This document shows, one piece after another, positions 53,131-63,751 of a DNA stretch of 64,000 nt. A model generated the notes under the pieces. That model had not been told where the DNA came from. It searched no databases and worked only from the letters and a program-made list of their open reading frames with translations. This stretch comes from Endomychus coccineus (taxonomy: Eukaryota; Arthropoda; Insecta; Coleoptera; Endomychidae), in assembly GCA_958510875.1 (NCBI GenBank), contig OY294067.1, positions 193,695,322 through 193,759,321 on the forward strand. The letters run 5' to 3'. The position numbers were made by a program, and so were the translations under genes. The first letter of the stretch is position 1, and each line of letters starts with the position of its first letter.

Positions 53131-56100
53131 TCACCCCCTTATTCTAAGAAAGAGTGCGGTTCTGAAAGAACCCACTCCTTTCTCCGCCTCTGGTTTATTA
53201 TTTTTAAAACCCTTCAGATCATATCCGCCTACCTAGATACGCGCAGGCCTCTCTACCGGAGCGAGCTTCAGCAGCTCCGCTTATGTAAATTTCATAATTT
53301 GCATTGTACAGCAATTAACGCTGTTCCCACAGAACAACCAGAAAAAAAAATAAACCCTATATAACTACATAATATAACTTCGCAATACGTACAATGGATA
53401 CAATTAACAATCTCAGTCATCACTTGTGCGCTATGATTAAGTCCGAAACAGTTCCGCTACCTACGCCACTGATCGAACGGAGAGCGAATCACTAACCCGC
53501 ACTTACACTAGGTGTTCGAATTCAGGATGTCGCTGGATTCGGGGGTTCGTTGCTTCCTACCAAACGGTCAAATGTGTATGACTCGCCAGCAGTAGTCAAG
53601 TGTAACTAGCATTCTCGGTCAATTTGCATACGAGGGGAAGCATGAGGTTCTCTATCGGTATACGCGGTGGCTTCAACCATATGGGCGGCAGGTAGTCGAC
53701 TGGAGCTGGTCCAAGGGTGTTCCATTGCAGGCGGCCAAATAAACCATAACACATATCAACATTCCATTCAACACACGGGTCCAATCCATCCTCCGTGGTT
53801 ACTGGCCTGCATTCCATTCCTCTTGGAATCCTCTTCTCCATTTCCATACCATAACATAAGTATCCCAGGTTGGTACTCCTCCTACGGAAATCTTAAGCCT
53901 TGCATCGCCTAAATTATAATGCCCTCACTAAGTTCTGACTACTACCGATGTCCACACTTAACCATCTTTGGGTGAAACTAGTACCCGCAATTTACCTGGA
54001 TCTGGGCTCGTTCGTGGTGATCCTTCGTTATCTGTGTCGATCAATTCCAGTACAAAGAAACAATTACTGCGAACCGGGTGTTCCGTAACATGCTGATGGG
54101 CCCCGGCGTTAACTTCCATGAACCCATAATATCGCACAACCAAAAAGATAATTGTTCCAGTTTGTAACCCTAAGCGATGACATGTCTATGTACGTAGAAG
54201 GAAAGCTACTACCAGCCAGCACATTGTTGCGGCCGTAATACTCCCGAACACAAGAAGCTAAGTTTTCTAGTCACAAAAAATTTTTTTAAACAACTGTTCC
54301 CTTCATTATGGGAGGATCACATGAAAACAAATTGAATTCGACTTCTTTCATCGTACATAGGAGCGAGGTTACTCTAAAGTTACTTATTACTTAACATGTT
54401 ACACTAACGCCTATTTCGTAAATGAAAATAAATAACAATAAATCCATGCAGGTAGTACAAGCTGCCACACTAGAAATACTTATGCGACATTACACAAAAA
54501 AAACATTAGGTATAATCAGGCTGCTGCTCTCTGCATGAATGAATTTTCTTGAAAGATTCTAAAATGTCGTACTCGGACATAACGACACTGAAAAAAAACT
54601 CTACCAGAGACTACCACTTGAACATGTTTATCCAGATCACCTCCCCTTCTCTTTGCGCTAACTATATTCGTTATCGATGGCATAGGTTACCATAAAAAGA
54701 CAGGGGGGGTGTCGAACATAATCAAACAAAAGCATCTCCCGACCACGTGCTCGAGGGCACCGTTCTATCTCATAAGCGCCTCTACTACCTCTCCTCCTGG
54801 GGGTGAAACGTCTCTCTCGTTCTGGACTGCACTCCGAGTGTCCTCACATACTTACCCCAGCATCTTTCTACATTCGTGACTCGAGAGGTCAGGACTCTTG
54901 TTCACTGAATTTACTTAACCTGAGCTCGAGGGCTCTTCTTTGCAACAAAATAAAAATAATTTAAACGGAACGCGGTGACTTGAAGAGTCAGAGGTCCCGA
55001 ATTTACTGACTCTACTTTGTTCATATGGAACCAAGGCCAAGGCTCACAAAAGAGAACTAACTTGACACTGCATAAAAGCTACTTGGTTCCGCTATGACGT
55101 CACTCGATCTATCGACTCATTCATTCTCTGGGCGGTATTCTCCACCCGCCCCGCGCACTTCCTCCCACCAATTTCCAGGCCTTACTGACGACTACGCGTC
55201 TTGCTGCTCATGCAGGATGCCTATCTGCCCAGATCACTCATGGGTCTTACCAAACAATCAAACCCTGTACCTGCGCTTGGTACGTCACATTAAGGTATCG
55301 ACCCCAAAATCCTGGTCGACTACCCCTACTGGCGAATTCTACCTGCCAGATTCACAATTGGCCTACCTGGCCTTCCTGTCCATACTGGACCGAAAACTCA
55401 CTTCCCAAACTCCGGACTTATTTCCCGTCCTTCTCCAGTGGCACAACTGGTCCATCAGTCCAACCTGGACTTTCTCCCAAAAACAGAAACTTTTCTGGCC
55501 TCCCTGGCCTATACACTTCCAGTTTGCCCTCCTCATGCCAGACCCCTAACTAACCAATCTGGCCTCTTTGTCCCTACTGGACACTCTTGTGCTGACAGCC
55601 CTCTTGGGTATGACCTTTACTGACCTTGTGGACCTTTCTCCACAGCATCGGACGCATATTACGATTCAGCCCAAATACCTCCTTGAAGATTTATGCTCTA
55701 CAACCAGTTTTGAGATGCTGGGTAGAGATCTTCCACAACGACCGGCTGTCGCCAGGATTCGCGTTGTTCGAAGTATGGGACATCTCGATATCGATATGCT
55801 TAGGCCAGTCGGAGCCGATCCTTTCTTCTTCATTACCAGATAAGGTCTACACATTGCCCCGCGTCATACCCAATATCCTTAGCACTCGATGCTTCTCCTG
55901 GCATCTCGATGAAGTGCACGAATACCTCTAACACCTACATTCGCACACCATCCACACACTGGAATGAGGAATCATTGTAATGGACCATTCAGGAACAGAA
56001 ATATAAATCTCCCTAAGTTACCTTTCCATCAGGATTTGAGACACTCCAATACAGTGACCTCATTCCCACTACGGGGTACAACTACCCTTCCAACCTGGAC

Positions 56101-58039
56101 AATAGGGATATCAGGTCACTATTTTAACTAGAGACAGCATACACCCATTGGCCCAGTCGCTCCTTTTTGGGGGAATCTCACCCCTCAGCCATGGATGCGG
56201 CTACCATCCAATTCTACTATCAGTTGCCCGGGAATGGTACGGGGGTGAGTTCTACGATCTTACATACCACTTTCTCTATTCAGTTAGTTATTTGCTAATA
56301 TTTTGCGTAGACTATTAATGTCTTGAAGACTAGATAAGTTTGAACATTTACTGATTTTCCGACATAAACAAAGCTATACTTATATAGATTGAACATTTAA
56401 AATTCAGGGACTGGTTATCCACTGTATAGGCGTGTAAAGGTTTGCTAATATCTCAATATTATTCAACATCCCATGATTCCATTCCAATTTATCTCTAGTA
56501 GGTGAACACAATGCCAATCCCTTGATTGCAATACACAAAAAACAAAAGTCCGTTCAAATACCTCGGACCTCACCTACTGGCGCTAACCTTTCCAACATTG
56601 AATCATGAATTACTGCTTTATTTTAGATTCTAATCAAATAAAAGCAAAAAAAAATAATAGCGGCTCACGCCATCTGAATCTCATCAGCCTGTTAGGTCAT
56701 TGACCTCATACAATGTCATGGCGCGCTAGACCGCCAGACCTGAATCTCCTTGAATCCTGTATTTCATTTTAAAGGGACCCCACGTGACTTCATCAATTAT
56801 CTAAGCAGGGGAGAGCTTCGTGCGTTATAACGGCCCTAACCTCTGCTTCGCGCTGCTGCGGCAGATTCCCGCGAACTAGCCCCTAGATGGATAGCGTTAC
56901 ACAAATTTTTTCCCTCTGGGCCAACTTGCGAATACTATGCGAGGAAGAGATCAAGCCTGGACTATCGTCGGGGTGCTTGCTCTTTCTGGTCATCGACCTT
57001 CCAAATCTGTGGGGTGTTCCATAGTGTATCCCTTCCATCCCAGGGATTATCCACTCTAAATCCGTACATCGGGATAACAATTCCATATCCCTCACTAAAC
57101 ACAGTGTACTTACAACTCCATGCACATACACGTCCCTCGTGTCTGCTGCGCCCATATCTCCCTTAATACCTCAGCCGAACGCTCGCTCGTCCCCACCCTG
57201 AACATGGGTTTTGAATTGAAAATAATGGGTACAGTCCGTTTGAATTAAAATCAGTTCCAGTTCAAAAGCAGTAATAAAACATGAACATATAAACATAAAA
57301 TTTCAAAATCTACTATAAATGACAACCTTTTGCTATATCAGTGTTTCCTAACATGCCGTTTCTTAGATATGCTTTACTTCGATTCTACCTAGGACCAACA
57401 TAATCCGTATCAACTGGATACTATACGCGAATGTTTTTAACACAAAACTCGTAATCCAGTCCTGGCTGTAACTATACTAGCAAAAACAAAAAATTACATA
57501 AACAAACTGCAATAACACAATCATTCTCCTGGTCCTAGAACAGCTGGTTCCGATGTTTTCGCCTGAATCGTTAGTTCAGTTCAATATACAACAAAAAAAA
57601 TAAAAATAATTCCTGTAAAGCGAAAACATCATCAAGCAGAACTAAAGCACCTATCTTTGACTTCAACTCGAAATGGTTATTTATTTCACAATTGCAGAGT
57701 ATAGATTATACCATTCAGATTTACTACGATCTATATGCTGACTGCGAAAATTCCTTTCGTGCGTAAATACTTAAGATGTTCATGTATGCAACTGATTCCG
57801 CGTATGTAACCCGACTCTAATTCACTTGGGTTCAACAATGCCAGCTGATTGTACTATATCACCTTTCAACTTAGTTCCATTACACTGTAATCATTATTTT
57901 ACGCTTGAATAACACACTTATTTTAATAACTTCTATTTCTTTAAAACGGCGTGAATTCTTTTTTGTAGAATTTGATGTGTGGATCCACAAATTTCTGGAT
58001 TTTTTTACTTCAATTTACAATCTCTTAGCTGCCTTCATA
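53131..58039 (-). other. LARD-like internal region, copy 2
   Basis: 4909 bp, near-identical to 37250-42297 minus one 140-bp repeat unit. It keeps the small ORFs 55094-55549 (+) and, on the minus strand, 53596-53847, 53958-54143 and 56883-57155, with a few amino-acid changes. No known domain. Confidence 0.6.
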
Positions 58040-59895
58040 TGTAACATTCCGCCGAGCGTTGTGTTTTTGTAATAATAAATCTGAACTTACTCCAGATTGC
58101 TCTAGATTTAATATTTCCCAAATAAGTGAATAGGTTCGAAATCCTATCTCACTGCTTGTAACACTTGAACTTGTAACAGTCGGCTGGGTAATATTTCAGG
58201 TAGCGTTAATACCTCATCGACGTGTTATGTGAATTACGATTTGTTTGTTGGAACCTGCTCGGGTATCGAAGGTCTTACTTGATCCGTGTACCCTCAAGGT
58301 TCTTTTAAAGCTGCCACCACTAGGCGTATATTTCAGCCCACCTAGAAGCTGTTTTTGACTATGAGGCCGCGATCCCTTCCAAGGGACCGGCTCGTACAAT
58401 TACCTATACTTGTATCTTTATATCTATTCAAGCGCAAATTCTGAAGGTCGTATTCGCGGGGATGTGATTAGGGATTTCCAGTTAAACTCGTAAATCAAAT
58501 TAAATAATAAATGTATATTGAATAAAACAAAATTAACAAAAACAAAAAAAAAAATGATTTTTCATTAACCAACAACGAACGTTTATAAAATTAATCCAAA
58601 ATTTGGTTATAGGAATGATAGCATAGATTTAAAAAGATGTCAAGTTCAGGTTGACCCCAAGTGGGAACCTGAGAAATTATCAATGTCGCTAGTACTACCC
58701 CCTTCGCCAGCGAGCGAGTTCTTGTCCATGTTCTCTTTAGAGAGTTAAAATAAATGAAGGACTAATTAGCACAACCTCGAACAGTAATCGGTTTCGCGCT
58801 CGATCACGCCGATGATTGATGAATAATGTTCAAAATCAAAGGATTCCTCCCTTTCTGGTAAGCTGGGATAAGCCTAACGACATGATACTCTATTATCTCC
58901 CCTAAGTAATCTCCGATAAGCAGAATTACAATTGATCACTACTTAGCCTGAATGGCAGGACAAGAACATATTAACAAATAAAACAGTGGCGGGCGGAACA
59001 TGATCTGAATGGTAAATAACCACATTATATTATATTGCCGATTCCGAGGTTGAAGTCAATATAACATTTGTTCTTTGGCAATCAAAATGCACTTACCCTG
59101 TTGGTCTAGTAACACCATTTCATCTCGAACCCCTTGTAGAAATAACGCACAAAGGACTTAAACACTCGATTTCTACATCGGATTAAATTTAGTATTATAG
59201 AAAATTGTCACAAAATGATTTTAAATAAGGGAACAAACACTTTACGCGTGACGTGGAAGACGCGTACAAGTCCAGCGCTGCTGTTAGCCCCCAGGGATGC
59301 ATAACCCTTGTTGCAATGAACACAAATTGATGAATTAATTCAATCTATAAATTTCTGCAGTTTAGTTTGTCTAAATCTTGGCAACATGGTATTAATTGAT
59401 TAGATTCAATGCATCCCTGTGGACATAAAGCAAGCTGACTCACCGAACAAGTAGGTAGTTGAGAACTATCAGAAGGTGGTTGAGAACTCCTTTTTTCCTC
59501 AAAGTAATTAGGTTTTATGAAATCATTGAAGCGGGGGGCCACCCCACGCTCAATCTTAGAAAATATGTTCGAATTCGAATTTCGGGATCAAAACACGCCC
59601 ATGAAATATAACAACAGCCAATAGGAATCTAACTAGGCTCTGTTCAACTCCACGTAAACTTTTCCTGAGTCAGGGAAAAAAGTACCATTGACCTCGTGCC
59701 GTGCTTACGTTTGTAAGACATGGTTCATGGCTGACCAGCCAATGATACAGGAAAGAGGACTCAGATTACCGTCGCTAGGTCTGTCTGGTATATCGTGTTC
59801 AAGATATAATAATTTATAAAATTTTCAATTCGAATTTAAATCAATATTATTCAAAGGCCCCAAAACAAAAAGTAATAATCCGTCGGATTATCACA
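58040..59895 (-). repeat. LTR copy 3 (5' LTR in element orientation)
   Basis: 1856 bp, TG...CA, full-length match to 35387-37249 with scattered substitutions and small indels. It retains the segment that is missing from copy 2 (about 59176-59720). Confidence 0.85.
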
Positions 59896-59899
59896 CCAG

Positions 59900-60400
59900 T
59901 AAGGAGCCTTCCGAGGGTTGGAGGAGGGTAGGCACCGGAGAGGAGCCTTCCGAGGGTTGGGAGGAGGAAGGCACCCCTGAGGAGCATTCTTCCATGGATG
60001 GAAAGGGAGAAGGGAACGGTGGTACCGGTACAGAGCCACCTTGGGTTTGGTTGTTTTTTTTTTGTTTTTGTTGGTCTCATATTGGATCCCACGAGTGATG
60101 GGAAAGGGTGGTCGCCATTTGCAGAGCACCATACGGATGGAAGGTCTGCATACTACTGGTATTCGACTCGGTTTCCCAGAGGAACCGTTCGTGACACTGT
60201 ACCCCAGTGTCATTCAGCCGTCGGCACGGTAGTCTCACACCTTGGTTTGGGTTTTTGGGGCATCTGGTCCGGGACCCCTTAATCAGTATATTCGGTGTTA
60301 TCCAGGTACAGACAAGTCTGTTCCTTAACATTCGGCTATCCGCCACCTGCCGATCCGCCTGATAGCTAACACCCCGAAGCCCCAAGAATCATCATCATTT
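59900..60400 (-). pseudogene. LINE 5' UTR and ORF1 N-terminus, separated by the array
   Basis: Minus strand. A GC-rich leader (about 60400-60120) precedes a start-like ATG near 60080, followed by Ser/Pro/Glu-rich repeats (SSSQPSEGSSPVPT-type). Their style matches the start of the ORF1 fragment that resumes at 35382. The CCAG duplication borders it. The reading frame is poorly kept. Confidence 0.55.
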
Positions 60401-60827
60401 CACTATATCGTGTTGAAAATTACATACATTAATTCATCCAACTCCAAAAGCCGTGTCGGAAGGCGATGATAATGGCGAGGGTGGTAGTACCTCTAAACAG
60501 CTGTTGGTAAAACATTAAATAAATTATTAGTAATAATAACTGAAACTGAAATATTTCAAAACGATATACGTCAAATCAATCTGTGAATCTACATCATTTG
60601 GTAGATCCTCGAGACCTTCTTCTCCGCAGATCACCTGCCACAAAATATTTACATCCGAACATTGAACGGGAGGTTGGAGAAATTTTAAATACGCAATCTT
60701 CCGCTCAATGACTTCCTCTGAATAATAATTACCTCTGAAAAATAATATATATTCATACTGTACTTATGAATGAAAGAAATAAAAAACTTACCTTGCCCCT
60801 ATCCAAGCTCGCATCTGATTCATGGTG
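60401..60827. other. intergenic, nothing recognised
   Basis: AT-rich flank between the LINE start and the Ginger-like element. A possible donor-like CCAACAGCTG context only. Confidence 0.3.
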
Positions 60828-61134
60828 TATATGTTACTGTGAATGTCCGAAGCGGAGTGTATCTTAAGTGTATGTTAACAACCACCAAGCTAGCTGGTGA
60901 TTGTTTGTTATTTATTCTGTTCTTTATGTTTTCGGTCATTCACCAGTGAATGTTATCATACACCACTACGACTTGGTCAATCTTCATTCTCTTCATGATG
61001 AGTAAAATTATGATAATTTGGGAATGATATCTGCAAAACAGAAGTTCGGGTCTGATTCGAAATGAACTCACAAATTGTTACAATAAATAAAATCATAGAA
61101 CGATAATAAATAAAACAAATAGAATCAAACTCTC

Positions 61135-61265
61135 AAATCAGTAATAGAAATAGCATTACCTGCCACGTAAGGTAAACAATAACGTAGAACTTGTTTATTA
61201 ATCAAAATCTTAAATCAGTAATACAAATAGCATTACCTGCCAAGTAAGGTTAATAATAACGTACA
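61135..61265. repeat. 77-bp tandem duplication in Ginger-like element
   Basis: The block with AAATCAGTAATA[G/C]AAATAGCATTACCTGCC is found at 61135 and 61212. Non-coding. Confidence 0.7.
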
Positions 61266-61448
61266 CTTATTATTAATGCTATTGCCCTATTGGCTATAGA
61301 ATTAAAGAAATACTCATTCGTTACAACGTACCTACTCATAGGTAATTAGGAATTACAACATTTTTCGCTATAAGAATAAAAAAAAAACTTATTTATTAGT
61401 ACATGGCAAACTGTTATGGCACTTAGAATTACAAATAACTCCACGAGC

Positions 61449-62123
61449 TTAACAGTAACATTTCTTGGTGTTGCATTTTTGTGCACAATTGCAACGCTTA
61501 TATCCTTGTCCTCCAAATCTCGATTCCAAAGCAACAATTTCACGCATTGATATTTTTGTAGGAGTAGTTTCACATATTTTGATGAAATTTTCCTTTCTGA
61601 TGGAAAACTGATTTCTAGTATACATCTGTGATAACGTCTCATGTTTTGTAGCAAATTGATAATAGTCACCATCCACATTTGTAACACGTGTAAGGATATT
61701 TCTGAAATCTGTACGACCTCTGTCGACATCAGGAACACGCAAACTTACAGTATCTCCACATTTTGCAGGAGAAAAATTTGCCTGCCATACTTTAATCATT
61801 TTTTTTCCTTGATCTTGACGTCCAAGTTTCGCTAATTCTATATTTCTTTTAGATGCCCCTTTTCTGTTGCACAGTAAACATATTTCGGATTCTGATACAT
61901 TTACACAACACGATGAATGAACTGGCATACTACATGTTGAACACAACCTTGAACCTTGATATATTGTTTCACATACGAAACATTTTCGAACTTCTTCGCC
62001 CTCATTTTCTTTTCGAATGTGAGCTGGGCTAAGCGAAGCAGCCGGTGCCCTATTAGCGGTGCGGCGACGGGTGGTCGGCGTGGAAAAAATAGAGAACAAT
62101 AGCACTCTAACTTTCTCCTTCAT
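61449..62123 (-). CDS. Ginger/KRBA2-like C-terminal zinc protein
   Basis: 224 aa from ATG (complement of 62121-62123) to TAA. Residues about 45-90 form a cysteine/histidine cluster (KCFVC...LCSTC...VHSSCC...CLLC). Then comes a VSLRVPDVDRGRTDFRNIL strand pair, the YTRNQF box, and a C-terminal cysteine array (RCNCAQKCNTKKCYC) that ends abruptly at the stop. This matches the part that follows the integrase core in KRBA2/SCAND3-like proteins derived from Ginger transposons. The DDE integrase itself is absent, replaced by a short Arg/Ser N-terminus, so it is an internally deleted or repurposed form. Open and undamaged. Confidence 0.65.
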   Translation of the reverse strand: MKEKVRVLLFSIFSTPTTRRRTANRAPAASLSPAHIRKENEGEEVRKCFVCETIYQGSRLCSTCSMPVHSSCCVNVSESEICLLCNRKGASKRNIELAKLGRQDQGKKMIKVWQANFSPAKCGDTVSLRVPDVDRGRTDFRNILTRVTNVDGDYYQFATKHETLSQMYTRNQFSIRKENFIKICETTPTKISMREIVALESRFGGQGYKRCNCAQKCNTKKCYC

Positions 62124-62346
62124 TTCGAACAAACACTGGCGTGTGTTAACATTCACGTAATTAGTAAATTGCAGTATCTAAGACACACAAAATCGCCTTG
62201 GAGTATGTTAACATTCACCGGTGTATGTCCAAAACAATATTGAATATTGAAATAATTTCGGACTTACACCATTAATATTGGTGATTGTCGATATACACTG
62301 GTGTATCTTAACATTCACTAATATCGGACATTCACAGTAACATATA

Positions 62347-62780
62347 TATCGCTCCGGTTTGTGAACTCTGCGATATACACTATCACTATTCATCGTTATT
62401 TATTTCTTTCACCCCACAGAGAATATAATGTGTGGATCCAACTTTTAAACTTATATAAGAAGTGTTTTCCTGGGGAGGTGATTAACATTTCCATCAGAAA
62501 TTAAATCAAACCAATTAAAATTGGTTGCTAATCAATAATAAACCGGTGGCGGGAACAACATTTTCCTGTACACAGAAATGTTATTAACCACTTTCGGAAA
62601 CAACGTTTCCTCAACTTAGACATTTTATTGACCACATTGGTTCCACAAAAGTAAAATAAAACTGATAATAAGGAAAAATTGAATACAATAACCACAATGT
62701 GAAGAAAGTACGAGGATGTGATTAGCAAAATATATATCATGCGATGATTCTAAAGCATGGTATGTGCAGAAGCCGATAAT
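62347..62780. other. intergenic, nothing firm
   Basis: AT-rich. It includes short direct repeats (ACAACATTTTCC and ACAACGTTTCC at about 62556 and 62600), possibly upstream control of the next genes. Confidence 0.35.
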
Positions 62781-62787
62781 GAATCGC

Positions 62788-62838
62788 TATAAAAGGGGAA
62801 ATGCGCTCATTTGGAAATATAATTATAATTCAATCAGT
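62788..62838 (+). promoter_or_regulatory. TATA promoter of Polinton-like small gene
   Basis: TATAAAAG at 62788-62795, with an arthropod initiator-like TCAGT at 62834-62838. The spacing is longer than usual (about 48 bp), so initiation may use a nearer site at about 62818. Followed by a 5' UTR exon and donor at 62889. Confidence 0.6.
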
Positions 62839-62888
62839 AATTCATTCTTGAACTAACAAGACGTGTTTTGTGTGGTGTTAACAAAAAG

Positions 62889-63009
62889 GTGAGTGTATTT
62901 AATTTATTATTTCTTTTTATTTTGATGATCCGCATCTTAACTTCTATATTTAATAGATTATAACTATTCTATTGATATAGTTATACAATTATTTTTCGCA
63001 TTGTTTCAG
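62889..63009 (+). other. 121-nt 5'UTR intron
   Basis: Donor AAG|GTGAGT at 62888/62889 and acceptor TTGTTTCAG at 63009. The next exon begins 3 nt before ATG 63013. Both sites are strong. Confidence 0.7.
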
Positions 63010-63012
63010 AAA

Positions 63013-63316
63013 ATGTATTTCTCAAAAATTAATACTGTTGCATTATTACAGAGTTTGGAACATAATGTACCATTTAAAATTGAAAATTTGAGATTGGTTG
63101 ATAGTAAATTTCTAGAAGTTATATCAGCCGATTTGGGGGACTTTTCAATATACCTACCAAAAAGGTTGACGAACCATTATAACTGATATAAAGAAAAGTG
63201 ATAATATGCACGTCATTTATCGAGTTGATGAAGAATTTGGGGGGAAAATTTGTGCGAAATTAGAGTTTTTTGATTCCCCAGCACCCACAACATCAAAACC
63301 ATCATCAACAGCGTAG
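63013..63316 (+). pseudogene. small Polinton ORF with one-base frameshift
   Basis: Begins MYFSKINTVALLQSLEH at ATG 63013. The pattern of a short beta strand, ISADLGDFSIYLPKR, recalls small Polinton-associated proteins whose core is F-x-V-x-L-P-K-R. The first frame ends at 63186. The continuation (VIYRVDEEFGGKICAKLEFFDS) is one base out of phase and ends with TAG 63314-63316. Together about 100 codons. Function unknown; possibly nucleic-acid binding (inference). Confidence 0.6.
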
Positions 63317-63374
63317 GGTGTCCAACATTAAAATCAACCAATCTTAAGGTAGGGTGTTTGTTCTATTGTTAAAG

Positions 63375-63659
63375 ATGGTATCAATTGGCAAAATTAGTAG
63401 TGAGGTTGTTGAAATTGTTAAAGAGGTTCAGAACGATTTATTAGGGTTACAATTCTCTCCTCAAGAGATAACTGAGTGGATTGGGTTTTGTACAAAATAT
63501 ATTCGTACTTTTTCTAGACATATAACAAAGGATACATTAAATTTAGCATGTACAAATCAACTTCAGTGTAATATTGGACATTTGAGACGCTTTAAAATTT
63601 TATTTCTAATCAGAAATAAACTCACACTCTCCGCAACTAATAAGAACCAGGTTCAATAA
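63375..63659 (+). CDS. unknown 94-aa helical ORF
   Basis: Intact ORF beginning MVSIGKISSEVVEIVKEVQ. Mainly amphipathic helices with Cys at three positions and a basic C-terminal half (HLRRFKILFLIRNKL). It stands between the small strand-rich gene and PolB. Not recognised. AATAAA occurs at the stop (about 63657-63663). Confidence 0.5.
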   Translation: MVSIGKISSEVVEIVKEVQNDLLGLQFSPQEITEWIGFCTKYIRTFSRHITKDTLNLACTNQLQCNIGHLRRFKILFLIRNKLTLSATNKNQVQ

Positions 63660-63751
63660 TAAATATTTTTAACATTTTTTATATGATGCTTTTCACCTAT
63701 TTAGTTCTAGAATAAGCAAAATTTTACACACATATAATTTTATTTTAAAGT

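Larger units (their letters stand above)
35387..59895 (-). mobile_element. LARD-like giant LTR element array (LTR-int-LTR-int-LTR)
   Basis: 24.5 kb flanked by CCAG at 35383-35386 and 59896-59899, inside a LINE ORF1. It has three LTR copies (TGTAACATTC...GGATTATCACA, about 1.86 kb) and two internal regions of 5048 and 4909 bp. A purine tract next to the LTR on the minus strand sets the orientation. No gag, protease, RT, RNase H or integrase was recognised in the internal regions, so it is non-autonomous, like plant LARDs. Copies are nearly identical by eye (about 98-99 percent). The array form suggests unequal LTR recombination after one integration. The middle LTR carries 9.5 kb of Polinton-like DNA. 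Confidence 0.78.
60832..62342 (-). mobile_element. Ginger-like DNA transposon, compact
   Basis: 1511 bp. Perfect 19-bp inverted termini: TGTTACTGTGAATGTCCGA (60832-60850) and its complement (62324-62342). The flanking duplication is TATA (60828-60831 and 62343-62346). Multiple subterminal copies of GTGTATGTTAACATTCAC-like motifs lie at both ends (60860-60965 and 62136-62320). TGT...ACA ends and 4-bp duplication fit Ginger-type integrase transposons. Only a C-terminal transposase-like ORF is left, so it is probably non-autonomous. Confidence 0.72.

Noticed and set aside
59345..59542. 65-aa minus-strand ORF in LTR copy 3 as a gene
   Set aside because: Not open in the other LTR copies in the same way; lies in LTR sequence.
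35387..59895. Tandem duplication of a multi-exon host gene (many small exons, aphid bicycle-gene style)
   Set aside because: Unit borders behave as LTRs (TG...CA, flanking CCAG, polypurine tract). No cysteine motifs, signal peptide or consistent exon phases were found.
35380..59900. 8-bp ACACCAGT duplication indicating a hAT-type element
   Set aside because: The extra bases are shared by chance with the LTR ends. With TG...CA borders the duplication is the 4 bp CCAG, and hAT inverted ends or transposase are absent.
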